From Riptortus pedestris (lineage: Eukaryota; Arthropoda; Insecta; Hemiptera; Alydidae): a stretch of 64,000 nucleotides of DNA. The notes beneath the pieces were generated by a model. The model did no database searches and was not told the origin of the DNA. It saw only the letters and a program-made list of their open reading frames with translations. Each line of letters opens with the position of its first letter. Position 1 is the stretch's first letter. The stretch is from assembly GCA_019009955.1 (NCBI GenBank), contig CM032232.1:58586001-58650000 (forward strand), read 5' to 3'. Position numbers and translations under genes: made by a program. Positions 1 through 10,172 of the stretch are shown here, piece by piece.

Positions 1-430
1 TATTTCCAATAGCAAAAGTTTCCCCTTCCGGGGCATTAAAAATACTAAAAACATGGGGCAGGGTAAATTTTTATCTCTCAGCCATTAAGGCAATTCATAA
101 TTTTCTTACAAACTTAGAGTACTAACCTAACGTTTAAAATTATTCCTCCGAGACAATATAACAATAAGTGTCCAAATGAGAATAAAAAACTCCTTACTAC
201 AATCAGCCTTACCAAGTGGCAATTTGTCAAACAATATCTAATCTCTTAAAAGGCAGTTTCTATAACCCTCATTAGTGCTATGCAATAATTAACTGTAATC
301 ATAAATATATAACAAACACGGAACAAAACAAGAAAGAAGTGAGATAGAATAGAGTTTTAATCCATATTTTAAGAGTTATTGGTCTGAAACTCTTAATTAA
401 AATTAAGAGAAAAAATAAAAATTGTTCTTT
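1..430. other. AT-rich sequence, nothing recognised
   Basis: Low-complexity A/T-rich DNA with no open frame, structural RNA or repeat end that I can recognise. It ends at the left terminus of a degraded family H copy. Confidence 0.5.
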
Positions 431-592
431 TTAGCAAATTCTCCTAAATGAAAATCAACTAATTCTTGTCGTCTACGTATGACGGGATATTAAAAAAAAT
501 TCTTCAAATGCCCATGATCCCACCTAGGAGCTGACGATAATGAAGTATGTCCAAAACAATATATATAAATACATATATATATTTCAAGGAAA
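431..592 (+). mobile_element. Family H 5' fragment (HINE-like)
   Basis: A diverged TTAGCA...TCTCCTAA...GAAAATCA end is followed by the family's subterminal track: CTTCAAATG, then a Cxx-ATC-ATGATCC-like stretch, CCTAGGAG, GACGATAATGA, then a short TATATA stretch. The right half of the element is missing after the TA-rich centre. Divergence from 39516-40180 is high, so this is an old copy. Confidence 0.6.
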
Positions 593-608
593 AATACTCA
601 ATTGAAAA

Positions 609-761
609 ATGGAGCGTGTAAGATTTGGAGTTAGGTGCAATATCCCAGAGAACTGCCGAAGTTTAAAAGAACTGGTATTATCCACAAACGACCTCCAGAA
701 TTTATCTACTGTGGTATTCAAGCATTTGGCGAGAATCATAAACTATCATTTATATAAATAA
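609..761 (+). CDS. Leucine-rich-repeat-like short frame (exon or gene fragment)
   Basis: A 50-codon frame starts at ATG 609 and ends at TAA 759. Its middle reads LKELVLSTNDLQNLSTVVFK, which matches the LxxLxLxxNxLxxLxxxxFxxL register of an extracellular leucine-rich repeat; the preceding residues (IPENCRS) fit the end of a preceding repeat. LRR proteins (Toll, slit, chaoptin and similar) use such units for protein binding outside the cell. Only one repeat is present, and the frame degenerates after HLAR into A/T-rich codons. An in-frame stop lies just before the ATG, so this is either an exon with unseen splice borders or a stranded fragment. No clear polypyrimidine acceptor or GTAAGT donor flanks it. 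The LRR register is seen directly; that it is expressed is inference. Confidence 0.35.
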   Translation: MERVRFGVRCNIPENCRSLKELVLSTNDLQNLSTVVFKHLARIINYHLYK

Positions 762-869
762 AAGCACCACATAAAGCTGCTCTTCTCTCCACATGGCCCA
801 TCAAAATTTAATTGGAATTTCTTGTTTTAAAAATAATTTAAAAAATATATATGTTTTTTTAATATTACC

Positions 870-1260
870 CAGTTAGGCAGACTAGGAGGCTGTCCCTGAT
901 GGGAACCCTCCAGAAGGAGGGTAGCTTGTTAGTGTGTTTGTGAGATATAGTTGGAGGTATTTGCATTAAATCTGTAAGTTGTAGATTTATTGCATGCTAG
1001 TGTAAACCTAGAGAGGGAAAGAGATAGTAAAAGAGCATGTGTAAATCAAAGAGTGAGAGGACCGAAGAAATGGGAGGGCTTGTAGGCCGCTAATCAAACA
1101 CATTGGCTCGGAGGTCATTGGAGCTATGACCTTGGTGTCTAATGATAGCGAATTATCTCAATGTCAGGGTCGTAACCCTTAGGTAGGATACACCTGCTCC
1201 CAGTAACTGTGCTGGCTCACCTTCGCCAGTCTGCGGTCAACAAGTTACAGCCTTAAGTAT
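870..1260. other. G+C-richer unclassified block
   Basis: This block is clearly richer in G+C than its surroundings and has no stop-free frame of useful length. It may be a transposon fragment, but no terminal repeats, poly(A) tail or protein motif was recognised. It abuts the fold-back element starting at 1302. Confidence 0.4.
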
Positions 1261-1301
1261 AGCAACAAACATATAACAATATGTTAATACATTCCTAATA
1301 A

Positions 1302-2086
1302 GTCCGTCACGCTAGGGCAGCGTAAACTAAGGAGATTTCCTACGAGCTAGTCTGATACATAAGTAATCTCATCTCACCACATATTCTATTGTTCTAAGTA
1401 AAGATCCGATGAGTAGAAGTTGGGGTTTATTGAAAACTGTAAAAAAAAAAACCCTTGTTTACAACCTTCAGAACGAATAATTTGCTAATATTTGAGTTGA
1501 AAGAAAATGTATAAAACAACAATTGTAGAGCGCAAATTGTTAGCAAGATTGAAAGTGAAACATTTTTCATTAGGACTCATAATAACGGAGATATTCTGAA
1601 TTTTCGAATCTAACCCTATTTCTGGTTAAATCTATTAATGACTATGAACTCATAAGAGTTGAATGAAACAGTTAAATATCGAGAATGATTGAGAAAATAT
1701 TTATTTTATCTATACCATAATTGACATTTAACTGATTCATTGGTCAGTGAATGGCTGAAATTGGGTGAGGAATAGGAGAGATTTAGAGAGGGGGCAATTC
1801 GAAATTTCAAAATATCTCCGTTAGTATGAGTAGGATCGAAAAATATAATAAAACCAATCTTGTAAAACTATTGATGCCCTACAATTGTTGTTCTATAGAT
1901 TTTTTCGCCACTCAAATATTAAGCGAGTTATCCGTAGTTGCTTATACTCAGCATTCAGTAAACCGCAAATTCTATTCACCAAATTTTTATTAAGAATTTC
2001 AGAATGTATGGTAAGATGGGTTCAGTAGTGTGTCATATCGGCACATGGGAAATCTGCTTAGTTTGCGCAGAACCTGCGTGACGGAC
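1302..2086. mobile_element. Family H fold-back element (hairpin end at both sides)
   Basis: The left end GTCCGTCACGC..GCGTAAACTAAG and the right end CTTAGTTTGCGC..GCGTGACGGAC are inverted copies of the same 3' (hairpin) terminus. Each arm runs inward for roughly 350-430 bp through the same internal landmarks in opposite order: GGGTTTA, ATATTTGAGTT, a GATCCGACTCATAATAACGG-type motif, and a pyrimidine-rich tract. The arms meet near 1735. Neither arm reaches the TTAA palindrome end. The arrangement is a long imperfect inverted repeat rather than two normal copies back to back. Confidence 0.6.
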
Positions 2087-3030
2087 TTTTATTTAATGAG
2101 TCAGTAATGAATACCTAATTTGCAGGAGTGTAATAAAAAGGTATAGTAATATCCAAATGGATACTATTACGATTTTTTAACAAGGGAGTAGCTATACGCA
2201 AAGATATCATAACTGTTCCATTATATTGTGAGAGAATAATGGAATGTAAAATGAGCATGACAACCTTGGATCAGTGGACATGACGACACAGCCTGTTCCT
2301 TGTAGGGAAATTATAGCACAAAGAATACTTCTGTAACCTTTAGTATATGCTATACCTCTAACCTGTGGTAAGACATTGTTTGGGTATTAAACATAAGCTT
2401 CACTTCCCAGTAAATCCGACAATACTCTTAGGAACCGCACATATCTTAGAAATACAAGCGTCAGCAAATATTAACCTTCTTAACAACGATAATAATAGGG
2501 TCCACAACGACAATAATATGGTTTACGACGAAAATACCATGGTCAATGTCTCTGAGTGGTCTTTCTAAAATCCAATACTATTTAATTTCTTTCATGACGA
2601 ATCGTAAAGACATTCCAAATATGTCAAATGACAAATGGCCAATAAATCATTCTCAATTGTATAATAAACATTTGGTACATAGTTGAGATGATGTGTAGAT
2701 CAGATAGACTTTAAATCGATGTTCAACCTGATGATTGAGCATCAGATAAGATATGCAAACGTTTTGGGGGAATTTTAATGAATGGAAATAATTTTAATTT
2801 TAAATGTTAAAGAAATGAACATACTTTTACCTAAAAACTAAGTGCCAAATATTCATTTCATTCACAATATAACTGATCGTACTGAAGTTCATCATACATC
2901 TTTCAAATTTGCCTACTCGTGGGTTCGACTAATCTCGAACATAAATATTCCGATAAAAGCGTGCCATTTTCAGAAGTAAAAATCGTTAAAGTACTGCCCA
3001 AATGTATAAAATAAAAAAAACTTGTTAAAG
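2087..3030. other. AT-rich sequence without supported gene
   Basis: This holds a 67-codon frame (2365-2568) rich in Asn. The Asn-rich part comes from repeated AAYAAY-type codons, and I see no domain or codon bias supporting it. Nothing else was recognised. Confidence 0.4.
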
Positions 3031-3620
3031 AAAACCCAAATTATTTGACGGATTTTATCATGTTTTTTAACGTTTAATAGGGATTAATGCCCTTTATTTC
3101 ATTTTTGAGTTGAAGAAGCTAAGTCGAGAAAGACAAGAAGCTTCTTTTGACATAGCATTGAAACAGAAGTAACGAGGGAACCAAATGTAAGATGAGGGAC
3201 CGTCTAGTGTGTTCTTTCAGCAGATTTTTTCAAATCTTGAAAAATACATGTTCAGACATATTTCTAATTACATTTGTCAAATAATCATAACACAGGATTT
3301 AGATAATATCTGGTTAATGCCGTGGTGCGTTTCTTCCACCATAAGCCCAAGTGCGGCGTTTGGAAAGTAAAGATCCATTAACCCTACTACTCCTTCAGTG
3401 TACATTTTATTTCTTGAATAGAATTCATAAATACAATGAAATGAAGAATTTAATTTATGTTTGTAAAGAAAAATTGAATTAACATGTTTTTTTTTTTAAA
3501 TAATAAGTTAAAATTGCTGACGTAAATACAAATGACAAACAAGCCTCTAATTTAAGGAAAGAAAATTAACGAGCCTCAAATATAAGGAGACACGCTAGCC
3601 CTCAGCACAAACATAAATAT
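3030..3620. repeat. Local duplication, copy A (without insertion)
   Basis: The order of landmarks is CCAAATTATTTGAC, AAACAGAAGTAA, GTTCAGACATATTTC, TTGTCAAATAATCATAACACAGG, TTTGGAAAG, CTACTACTCCTTC, ATTGCTGACG and AAGCCTCTAAT. The same order recurs in the same strand at 4070-5140. The copies are diverged by substitutions and small indels, so the duplication is not recent. Copy A has no insert at the position where copy B carries a retrotransposon and so serves as the empty site. Confidence 0.65.
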
Positions 3621-4069
3621 TATGAGAACAGCGCATCAGTCTCAGGGTTAAAAATCTTTAACATACAGTACGTATTAAATAAAAAAAAATGTATTCTTGG
3701 CTAAACATAAATTAAAGAACTTCATGTCAGAAGCATGTTTTTAAACACAAGATAAATACTGTCAATAACATTCAGTAATTACATAAAACTACGACAAATC
3801 TGTGATAAAAATTTGTCAACAAAAAATTTATGATCGGTTATGTAGTCCCTTTAAAATGAAGTCATATAAGTTTGTCATCATTTTTAAAATATGTCACACT
3901 TTAATAAATATATAACTAATAACACAGCATAAAACAGTTAGTTTATTATATATAATTATAGTTATATTAAATTTATTCATTGAAACAATTTTGTAATGAC
4001 TGTATAATATAAGCTTGGTAATTAATATTACCCAAAGAAATGTTTCTATAGTATTAGTAACTTTTTCAT
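3621..4069. other. AT-rich spacer between duplication copies
   Basis: Strongly A/T-rich sequence with TATA-like runs around 3905-3970. I see no gene, RNA or element terminus. Confidence 0.4.
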
Positions 4070-5140
4070 AGAACCCAAAATATTTGACATACCGTATAAT
4101 GTTTTTTCTTTTTTTACGTTCAACAGAAATAAATACATTTCATTAACGAGTAGCTGAGTAGAGTAGCCGTAAGTCGTGAGAGATTACGCTTCTCTTGTCA
4201 GGACTTCGAAACAGAAATAAGTACCACGGAATAAAATGGAAAATGAAGGACGAACTTATTTAACATCTGTTCCTAGTTTTATTATCGTCGAACAGAAGAG
4301 TTCACACTTTTTTTTCCACCTCTGCCCCCGCTGTACCTTTGGGTTTCCCCATACCAGCGATCTCCATTTAATAAGAGATATAAAATTTTGAATACATAAA
4401 TTGGGCCAGGTAATTTAGCCTAACTCACCGAGCACGGACGGCTAAGCATTAAAGTGCAACATTTGGGAGATTTAGTTTAAGTCCGAAAAGTCCTAGGGGA
4501 ACCCGCAGCTGCGACTCCTTTGCCTCTGTTCAAAGAAGTGGCAGCGAGAGCGTAACTAACTAACCTACATACCTAAAGCCTAAATACTAGCCTAAACTCA
4601 CATAAAACTATACATATAATTTACAAATAAATTCAATTTTACTTGTCTTTCAACTCCTCTTGGGCAAATGTCCTGAAGACTGAAAATCTATCAGCGTCGT
4701 TTACAAACATGTGGTAGCTCTCAGGAGGCCAGTTCACATATGAGAAAGCACTTATTAGCCGAATACGCTTGGCGTTGAAACGCGGACATTGGAGGATCAC
4801 GTAGAAGAGTTCACACATATTTTCAAAAATATTCTTGTCAAATAATAACACAGGATTTACGTTTATGTTCAAATTTTGCTGTGTCGAGTTTCTATAAGCC
4901 CAATCTGAGTGTTTGGAAAGAAGAAGAGTTCTCCTACTACTCCTTCATTGCAAATTTTAATTCTTCAATTGAATTTAAATATACCATTTAATTTATATAA
5001 ACATTAAAATTATATACTGAAACGTAGAAATTGAATTATCATGTTATTTTTAAATAATAAATTAACATTGCTGACGCAAATAGCAATGAGGGGCAAGCCT
5101 CTAATATAAGGTAAGTTATAACAGGCTTGAACTCAGCACA
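4070..5140. repeat. Local duplication, copy B (split by a retrotransposon)
   Basis: This is the second copy of the 3030-3620 segment, in direct orientation. It is interrupted at 4308-4802 by a 5'-truncated non-LTR element. After removing the insert the alignment resumes immediately: ACATATTTTC at 4814 corresponds to ACATATTTC at 3256, followed by the shared TTGTCAAATAAT..AACACAGGATTTA track. The insertion therefore post-dates the duplication. Confidence 0.6.
4308..4802 (-). mobile_element. 5'-truncated non-LTR retrotransposon with 14-bp target duplication
   Basis: The insert is flanked by identical 14-bp copies of AGAAGAGTTCACAC (4294-4307 and 4803-4816) and begins with a T run at 4308, which is the poly(A) tail of a minus-strand insertion. 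Read on the minus strand, the first part is open and contains ILQCPRFNAKRIRL. This resembles the C-terminal 'HxLxxCPxxxxxRxxL' segment that follows RNase H in many LINE ORF2 proteins. The frame stops at 4639, leaving about 330 bp of 3' untranslated region before the tail. Truncation at the 5' side, target duplication and A tail are the standard signature of target-primed reverse transcription. The exact LINE clade cannot be decided from this fragment. Confidence 0.65.
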
Positions 5141-5535
5141 CGCTATCTTTAAGCCAATGTCACACGAGGTTTTTTCTTGCCCTCCATAACAACGAACTAC
5201 TATTTACCAACTCTATGTTGGTGAAGGCCAAACAACTCCTTCTTGTAAACAGTTTTTATGTGAATATCGGATATTACCTGGCAACAAGGGGCGCCGGAAA
5301 ATACTCATGAAAGGAAGAACTGCAAACAAGAATATAGCATTCCACGGCAGTGTTTGTTGGAAGTGAAGAACGTTTACTTGGAGAGAGAGAAAAAACGTCC
5401 AATTCAAATTCAAACACGTACAAATTGTGAAGAATTGGACGTTTTTTCTCTCTCTCCAAGAATATAGCGCGTTATGCTGGAGGCGAGAAGACATTCCTGT
5501 TATCAAAACAAGAAATATTACAAACATTATTTAAG
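5141..5535. repeat. Block with a perfect 29-bp inverted repeat
   Basis: Arms at 5378-5406 and 5432-5460 are exact reverse complements over 29 bp (CTTGGAGAGAGAG... and ...CTCTCTCTCCAAG) with a 25-nt spacer. The 12-mer CAAGAATATAGC occurs at 5327 and again at 5456, directly beside the right arm. Surrounding sequence (GGCAACAAGGGGCGCCGG near 5280) is G+C-richer than the region and looks like transposon-derived DNA of an unrecognised family. Two overlapping minus-strand frames run through the palindrome and are not supported as genes. Confidence 0.5.
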
Positions 5536-6437
5536 CTGAAATGAACAAAACAAAAAAGCCAATAGTTTTGGGTGCAGTTCCACAATGCTTCTAAATAAAA
5601 AAATCTGCACGGAACATATACTGGAGCTCATATGCATTATACATCACGTAATTATAATGAAAACTAACGCACACGAACACACGCTGAATTTATATATTAA
5701 TAAATATATGGGGGTTCAAGCACCCTGAGAAGGAATTCAGCCGATCTACTAGCCAAAAAAATGTTCCAATTTCCAGTCGGACCGACTTTCAGTACTCATC
5801 TTACTACTTCGGGACTTTTTCGGCATTTTCGGAATTTATTGTTCATTACATAAGTGAACGTATAATCAAGGAAACCAATTAAGAAGAATAATTAAATCAG
5901 TATAAAGAACCATATCGAGGTTTTTTTCCATTAAATTTAAACTTTAAAGAGTGTTTGTTATTATAAAATTCCTTTATAAGTTATATGTATGCCAAGAGTA
6001 TATAAACTGCCTTATGTATTACTTATCTCAGAGATAACACAAAGCGCAACAGAACACGAAGAGTAAGTTATATATCGTATAACTCGAAAAGTTTAATCTC
6101 AACAGATTGTACAGTAAAAGTAAGAGGAAACGAAAAAATAAATATGAATAAGAAATGTAATTTCTTGTGTAACTTTCTAACAACTTAACATACTTCATAA
6201 TAAAATAAAACTTCCTCGTCTCTTATTATGAGGGGATAGAAAATATTAAGAAGAAGTAAATGTTGAAAACGGGACTCGATGTCTCTGTGGAGAAAAAATT
6301 ATATGCTAAGAATATTTGGTATCAAAAGAGAGGAAAAAATCATAATAAAAACGCAGAGATTAAGATGAGGCCCATTCATCATCCAGAACCTCACTAAAGG
6401 ATTCTTCTATGGGAAAACTGTTATTTATTTAATATTT
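5536..6437. other. AT-rich sequence, nothing recognised
   Basis: No frame, RNA or repeat terminus recognised between the palindrome block and the family H copy at 6438. Confidence 0.4.
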
Positions 6438-6919
6438 TTAGCAAATTTCTCCTAATGGAAATCAGCTGTTGAGCTTATCAGACCAGTGGCAGTAGAGGTC
6501 TAGAGGGGAATTTCAATAATTCAAAATGCCTCCTTAAATCTCAGTTTCAAAATTATAAGAAAACATCGCACTGCAAATGTAATGTCCAATAAATATTGTT
6601 ATTGTCCATACATTTTTTCTTACCTCTTCTTTTTCTTTCTTTTTTCTTTAACCGAGATATGTGAATTATTAAGTTTTCCGCCTTAAGTAAATATCTATAT
6701 AACTCCTACTCATGTCATATTAACAATAAGCTGAGACATCATGAACCACTTTATTTGAAGTTTAAATGCCAAATATTGGTTTTTGAACTAGTGTGAGTGA
6801 ACTAGAAAACTATGGCCTTCAACGTACGCCGAATGGCCAGTCCGTCTCAGTGAGTTATGTGCAAATATTTTCAGGCACATGGGGAACCGACATAGTTTGC
6901 ACAGCTCCTGCGGGACGGA
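6438..6919 (+). mobile_element. Family H copy, internally deleted
   Basis: Both ends are recognisable: TTAGCAAATTTCTCCTAATGGAAATCAGCTG on the left, in which the central palindrome is diverged, and a degraded GCACAGCTCCTGCGGGACGGA hairpin end on the right. The segment between the palindrome and the G-rich tract, including the TA microsatellite, is deleted: CAGACCAGTGG follows the left end almost directly. The remainder of the 3' half is present but diverged. Confidence 0.6.
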
Positions 6920-8174
6920 AAAAATAATTTTACTACTAAATAATTTTCACAAATATACTAACCGTTTACTACTTCCGAGAGTAAGCGCTTAGTATAAAAA
7001 AAAACAAGACATTGCTAATAACTAAAGTAATTTCTAATAATCTAAGGTCTGAAAGTTTTTTCTCAGAGATGCTTGGGAACAAAAACTTGAACGTCGACGA
7101 GGAGAAAGGAAATGGCGAAATAAAATTAGTTGACTAAAAGCAGGGTGAAACGGCCCCTTGTAATTAAACTTTGTTCCAACAAGGAAATCCAGGGATTAAC
7201 CCTTTCAGACGTGGCCGAAATTAAGATATCCCAGCCATTATCTGCTCTGAGCAGAAGACTCAAGTAATTACAAGTTACGGGTATTACAATGGCTGCCACT
7301 CGTGTCAGCTCTATTGATTTTCTTTTAATGGGGTAGATTAACGCTAGAACAATCTCAACAGCGACCTGTAATTATTTGAAGGCATTTAGTAAAAGTTAGA
7401 TAAAGAGCTGATCGCTTATATTTTCGAAGGAAATTAAACAAAAGTTCAAAATCAAATTTATCGAAACTTCAAAAGACTGTAATCAAAATAAGACATTACT
7501 TACTTATGTCCAGGCCCTAAGTTTTGCCTAGGGACTAGCGGGAATGCCATCTCAGACAGTGTTTTATAGGTATTTTTGTGAAAAAGAAAAATTAGGTCTT
7601 AAACATATCTTATGATATCCAGAGCGGAGATTTAATGTCGTATTTCCGCCACTCTTTAACTAATTCCGGAATAATAAATTTTAGTTTCAAATGAAATTAT
7701 TTTAAATGAAGTGCAACAAATTGCACTTAAATTGATTTATTTAGTCCAAAGAAATCATGAGGTGCCCACATAGGATTTTTAAAAATCGTTTTTAGCATTC
7801 TGTCCATTTTCAATTGTAGTGCTGATTTTAATGCCTTATTTTATGGAATTTTATAAGTGAACAGTTTGCTTCGAAAAAGGTGATAAATTATAACGGAACT
7901 TGAGGAAAGCTGTTGTCGTTTGTGATCATCAATCGCACTTTCAAAGGGAAGATTCAACTGAGACCAAAACGAATATTATTTAAAGGAAATAACTAAATTA
8001 TTAAGTATTTACTGACGGTGTATTCTGTTCTAAAATCACAAATTAAATTCAAAATACAATCTGTTATTGAGGTTCGTTAATGGCCGAAATCGGATAATTG
8101 GGAAGGTGGGGAGGGGGGAGTTTTGAGGAGTGGAATTTCGAAATATCCCTGTTATTACACGTCTTGTAGAAAAA
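6920..8174. other. No supported feature
   Basis: Mostly A/T-rich. A slightly G+C-richer island at about 7140-7330 has no convincing frame or motif. No RNA or repeat terminus recognised. Confidence 0.4.
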
Positions 8175-8979
8175 GTCCATTACGCAGGGGCTGCGTAAAT
8201 TAAGCAGATTTCCCATGTGAAGTTTTACAATAGAGAAATCTGCATACTGGTAACACAACATCACCGTGATTAAATACAAATGGTAATGAGAAATCTTTCA
8301 GTTAATTAAAATAAATTCCCAACTGAAACGGCTTCTGAATTGTAAGAATAATTTATATTTTAATAACTCAAATTTTAGTAGTCCAAGAACTAAAGAAGGG
8401 GGGGGGGCGGATGAACAGAACGTATTTGCATAAATCTCACAAAGTAACGAAGGTAAGGTAAGGTTAGAAGAAGCTTCCACCTGAGCCGATCAGTTACGAA
8501 AACGGCCGACCTAATCCGAACTAAACTCGACTACATGTCCCAAAGACATCATAAAAATGCAAATATCTCGGTTAATATTCAAGATAGAGAATAAATGTAA
8601 ATAACAATATTTATAGTAAATTTAATTTGCAATAAGATTAATTCTTTACACTTTTTTGATCCGATGCATAATAACGGAGATATTTCGAATTTTCGAAAAT
8701 CCCCCCTCTAAACCCCCCTCCCTCTGGTCCGATTTCAGCCATTAACGAACTTGATCTGTCTTTTTACATAAAACGGTTAAATATCGAGTTTCGTAACGAT
8801 CAAACAAAAATTGCGACCGCTAGAGCGTTTACAGACAAATATATATATATATATAATTTTGAATGGACCTCATTTCCGTCATCTCCTAGGTAGGATCAAT
8901 GGACATTTGAAGAAATTTTTCCAAACTCGCATCATGAGTACGACATCAATAGCTGATTCCCTTAAGGGAAATCTGCTAA
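8175..8979 (-). mobile_element. Family H, full-length copy
   Basis: Runs from GTCCATTACGCAGGGGCTGCGT (hairpin end) to CTTAAGGGAAATCTGCTAA (palindrome end). In order it holds the CATGTG-containing subterminal motif, a G run at 8399, CGGTTAATATTCAAGATAGAGA, TTCGATCCGA-type DNA, a C-rich tract near 8700, a TGCGACCGCTAGAGCG motif, a short TA repeat and the GGTAGGATC(A/G)ATGGACAT motif. It shares an extra A/T-rich segment around 8290-8480 with the copy at 20534. It has no coding capacity; non-autonomous. Confidence 0.8.
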
Positions 8980-9049
8980 CAGGAATAGAACCAACCTTAT
9001 TGCATATTTAATGTCCTATAAAAGCTGTTATATACATTTTTTCTCAACC

Positions 9050-9320
9050 TTTAGGAGTTAAAGGAGCGAGGGGGAAATTTGAAGTCAAAATAGCTTCTTT
9101 TCTATGGGTCGGACTGAAAAATGTCATGGAACTAATCTTTTAAAACTATTGTTCGTTCTTCATTTTCCCTTATCTCGCATATTTGAGCTTTGGGTATACC
9201 CCCACTTCCACTCATCGGATATTAGTTAGATATAGAGCATATGCGGTGTAATAAGATCAGTAGTGTATCATACCAGCACGTGAGAAATCAGCTTAGTTTA
9301 TGCAGCTACTGCGTGAGGGA
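9050..9320 (+). mobile_element. Family H 3' half
   Basis: Begins in the G-rich tract (GAGCGAGGGGGAAATTTG) and ends with CAGCACGTGAGAAATCAGCTTAGTTTATGCAGCTACTGCGTGAGGG. The palindrome end is absent. It lies immediately right of the opposite-strand copy at 8175-8979. Confidence 0.6.
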
Positions 9321-10019
9321 AGTTTTATATTTTAGGTGGTCTGAGAGAGGTTTTTTAAAGGTGGGATAACTATAGAGAAGAAGAAAGAAACTGGTGTTTA
9401 TGTTTTGAATAAAGGTGATCCAGAAAGGGATGATAAGAACTCCTGGTCGGAGTGAGGACAGAGTTGTGGGATGTGGAGTGTAATCCTGGAGCCTTAGCGA
9501 AAATCCATACAGGGATGAAGGGAGGGAGAGAAGGATAAACACAGAGCTGAATGGGAGCACCCTTCAGTATTTATCTACCCCAGAAGCTCAACAATTCTAA
9601 GACCTCTGTCTTTAGGGAGGCAAATATACAGTTTACAATAAAGATCCGTAATAAAGTTAAAGGCCGGCAAACTAAGCAGATTGCTGACGTAATGGTGTCA
9701 TCTGAACATTTTATTCCTCTTACGAAGCATCTTATAATCAACAAGATTTGGTACAAATGCTGGAAGCGATAAAATAGCTTAGTGTGAGGATGGAAAGTTA
9801 ATTTGAATTTTATAGTTTCAGCCTTAAAACGTTAAAATAACTCAGTCAATATTCGGGATAGGGCAGAGAGAGAAAGAGAGGCAGGCAGAGGGGGGGGAGA
9901 GACAATATAACTGCCTGTTAAATATAAATAACTTGATTATGAAATGAGTTACTAATTTCTTTTCTGTTTCCGGCCCGAAGAAAACTCCCACATATTTTTA
10001 TCCGATTTTCACTTCAACT
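9321..10019. other. No supported feature
   Basis: Contains overlapping short frames on both strands (9306-9772) without motif or codon support, and a purine-rich stretch with a G run at about 9865-9900. Confidence 0.4.
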
Positions 10020-10172
10020 AACTGTGTCATTAAACATTTCATGTCCAGCTTACATTTCAATCTGTTTATATAGACTTCAATCTATGGGAAAAATAGAGTA
10101 CAGATAATGAGATAAGATCAGAAGCGTGGAAAATGTCCTTAGTTTATGCTGCCCAAGTGTGCACATTTTTAA
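10020..10172 (+). mobile_element. Family H 3' end relic
   Basis: Weak remnant: GAGATAAGATCAG, GTGGAAAATGTCCTTAGTTTATGC and GTGTGCAC follow the spacing of the hairpin end, but the stem is no longer complementary. Confidence 0.35.

Noticed and set aside
2365..2568. Asn-rich 67-codon frame
   Set aside because: Low complexity, and the segment ILLGTAHILEIQA is too short to assign to a retroelement.
5213..5527. 104-codon minus-strand frame
   Set aside because: Crosses the 29-bp palindrome in G+C-richer transposon-like DNA; no domain or codon bias.
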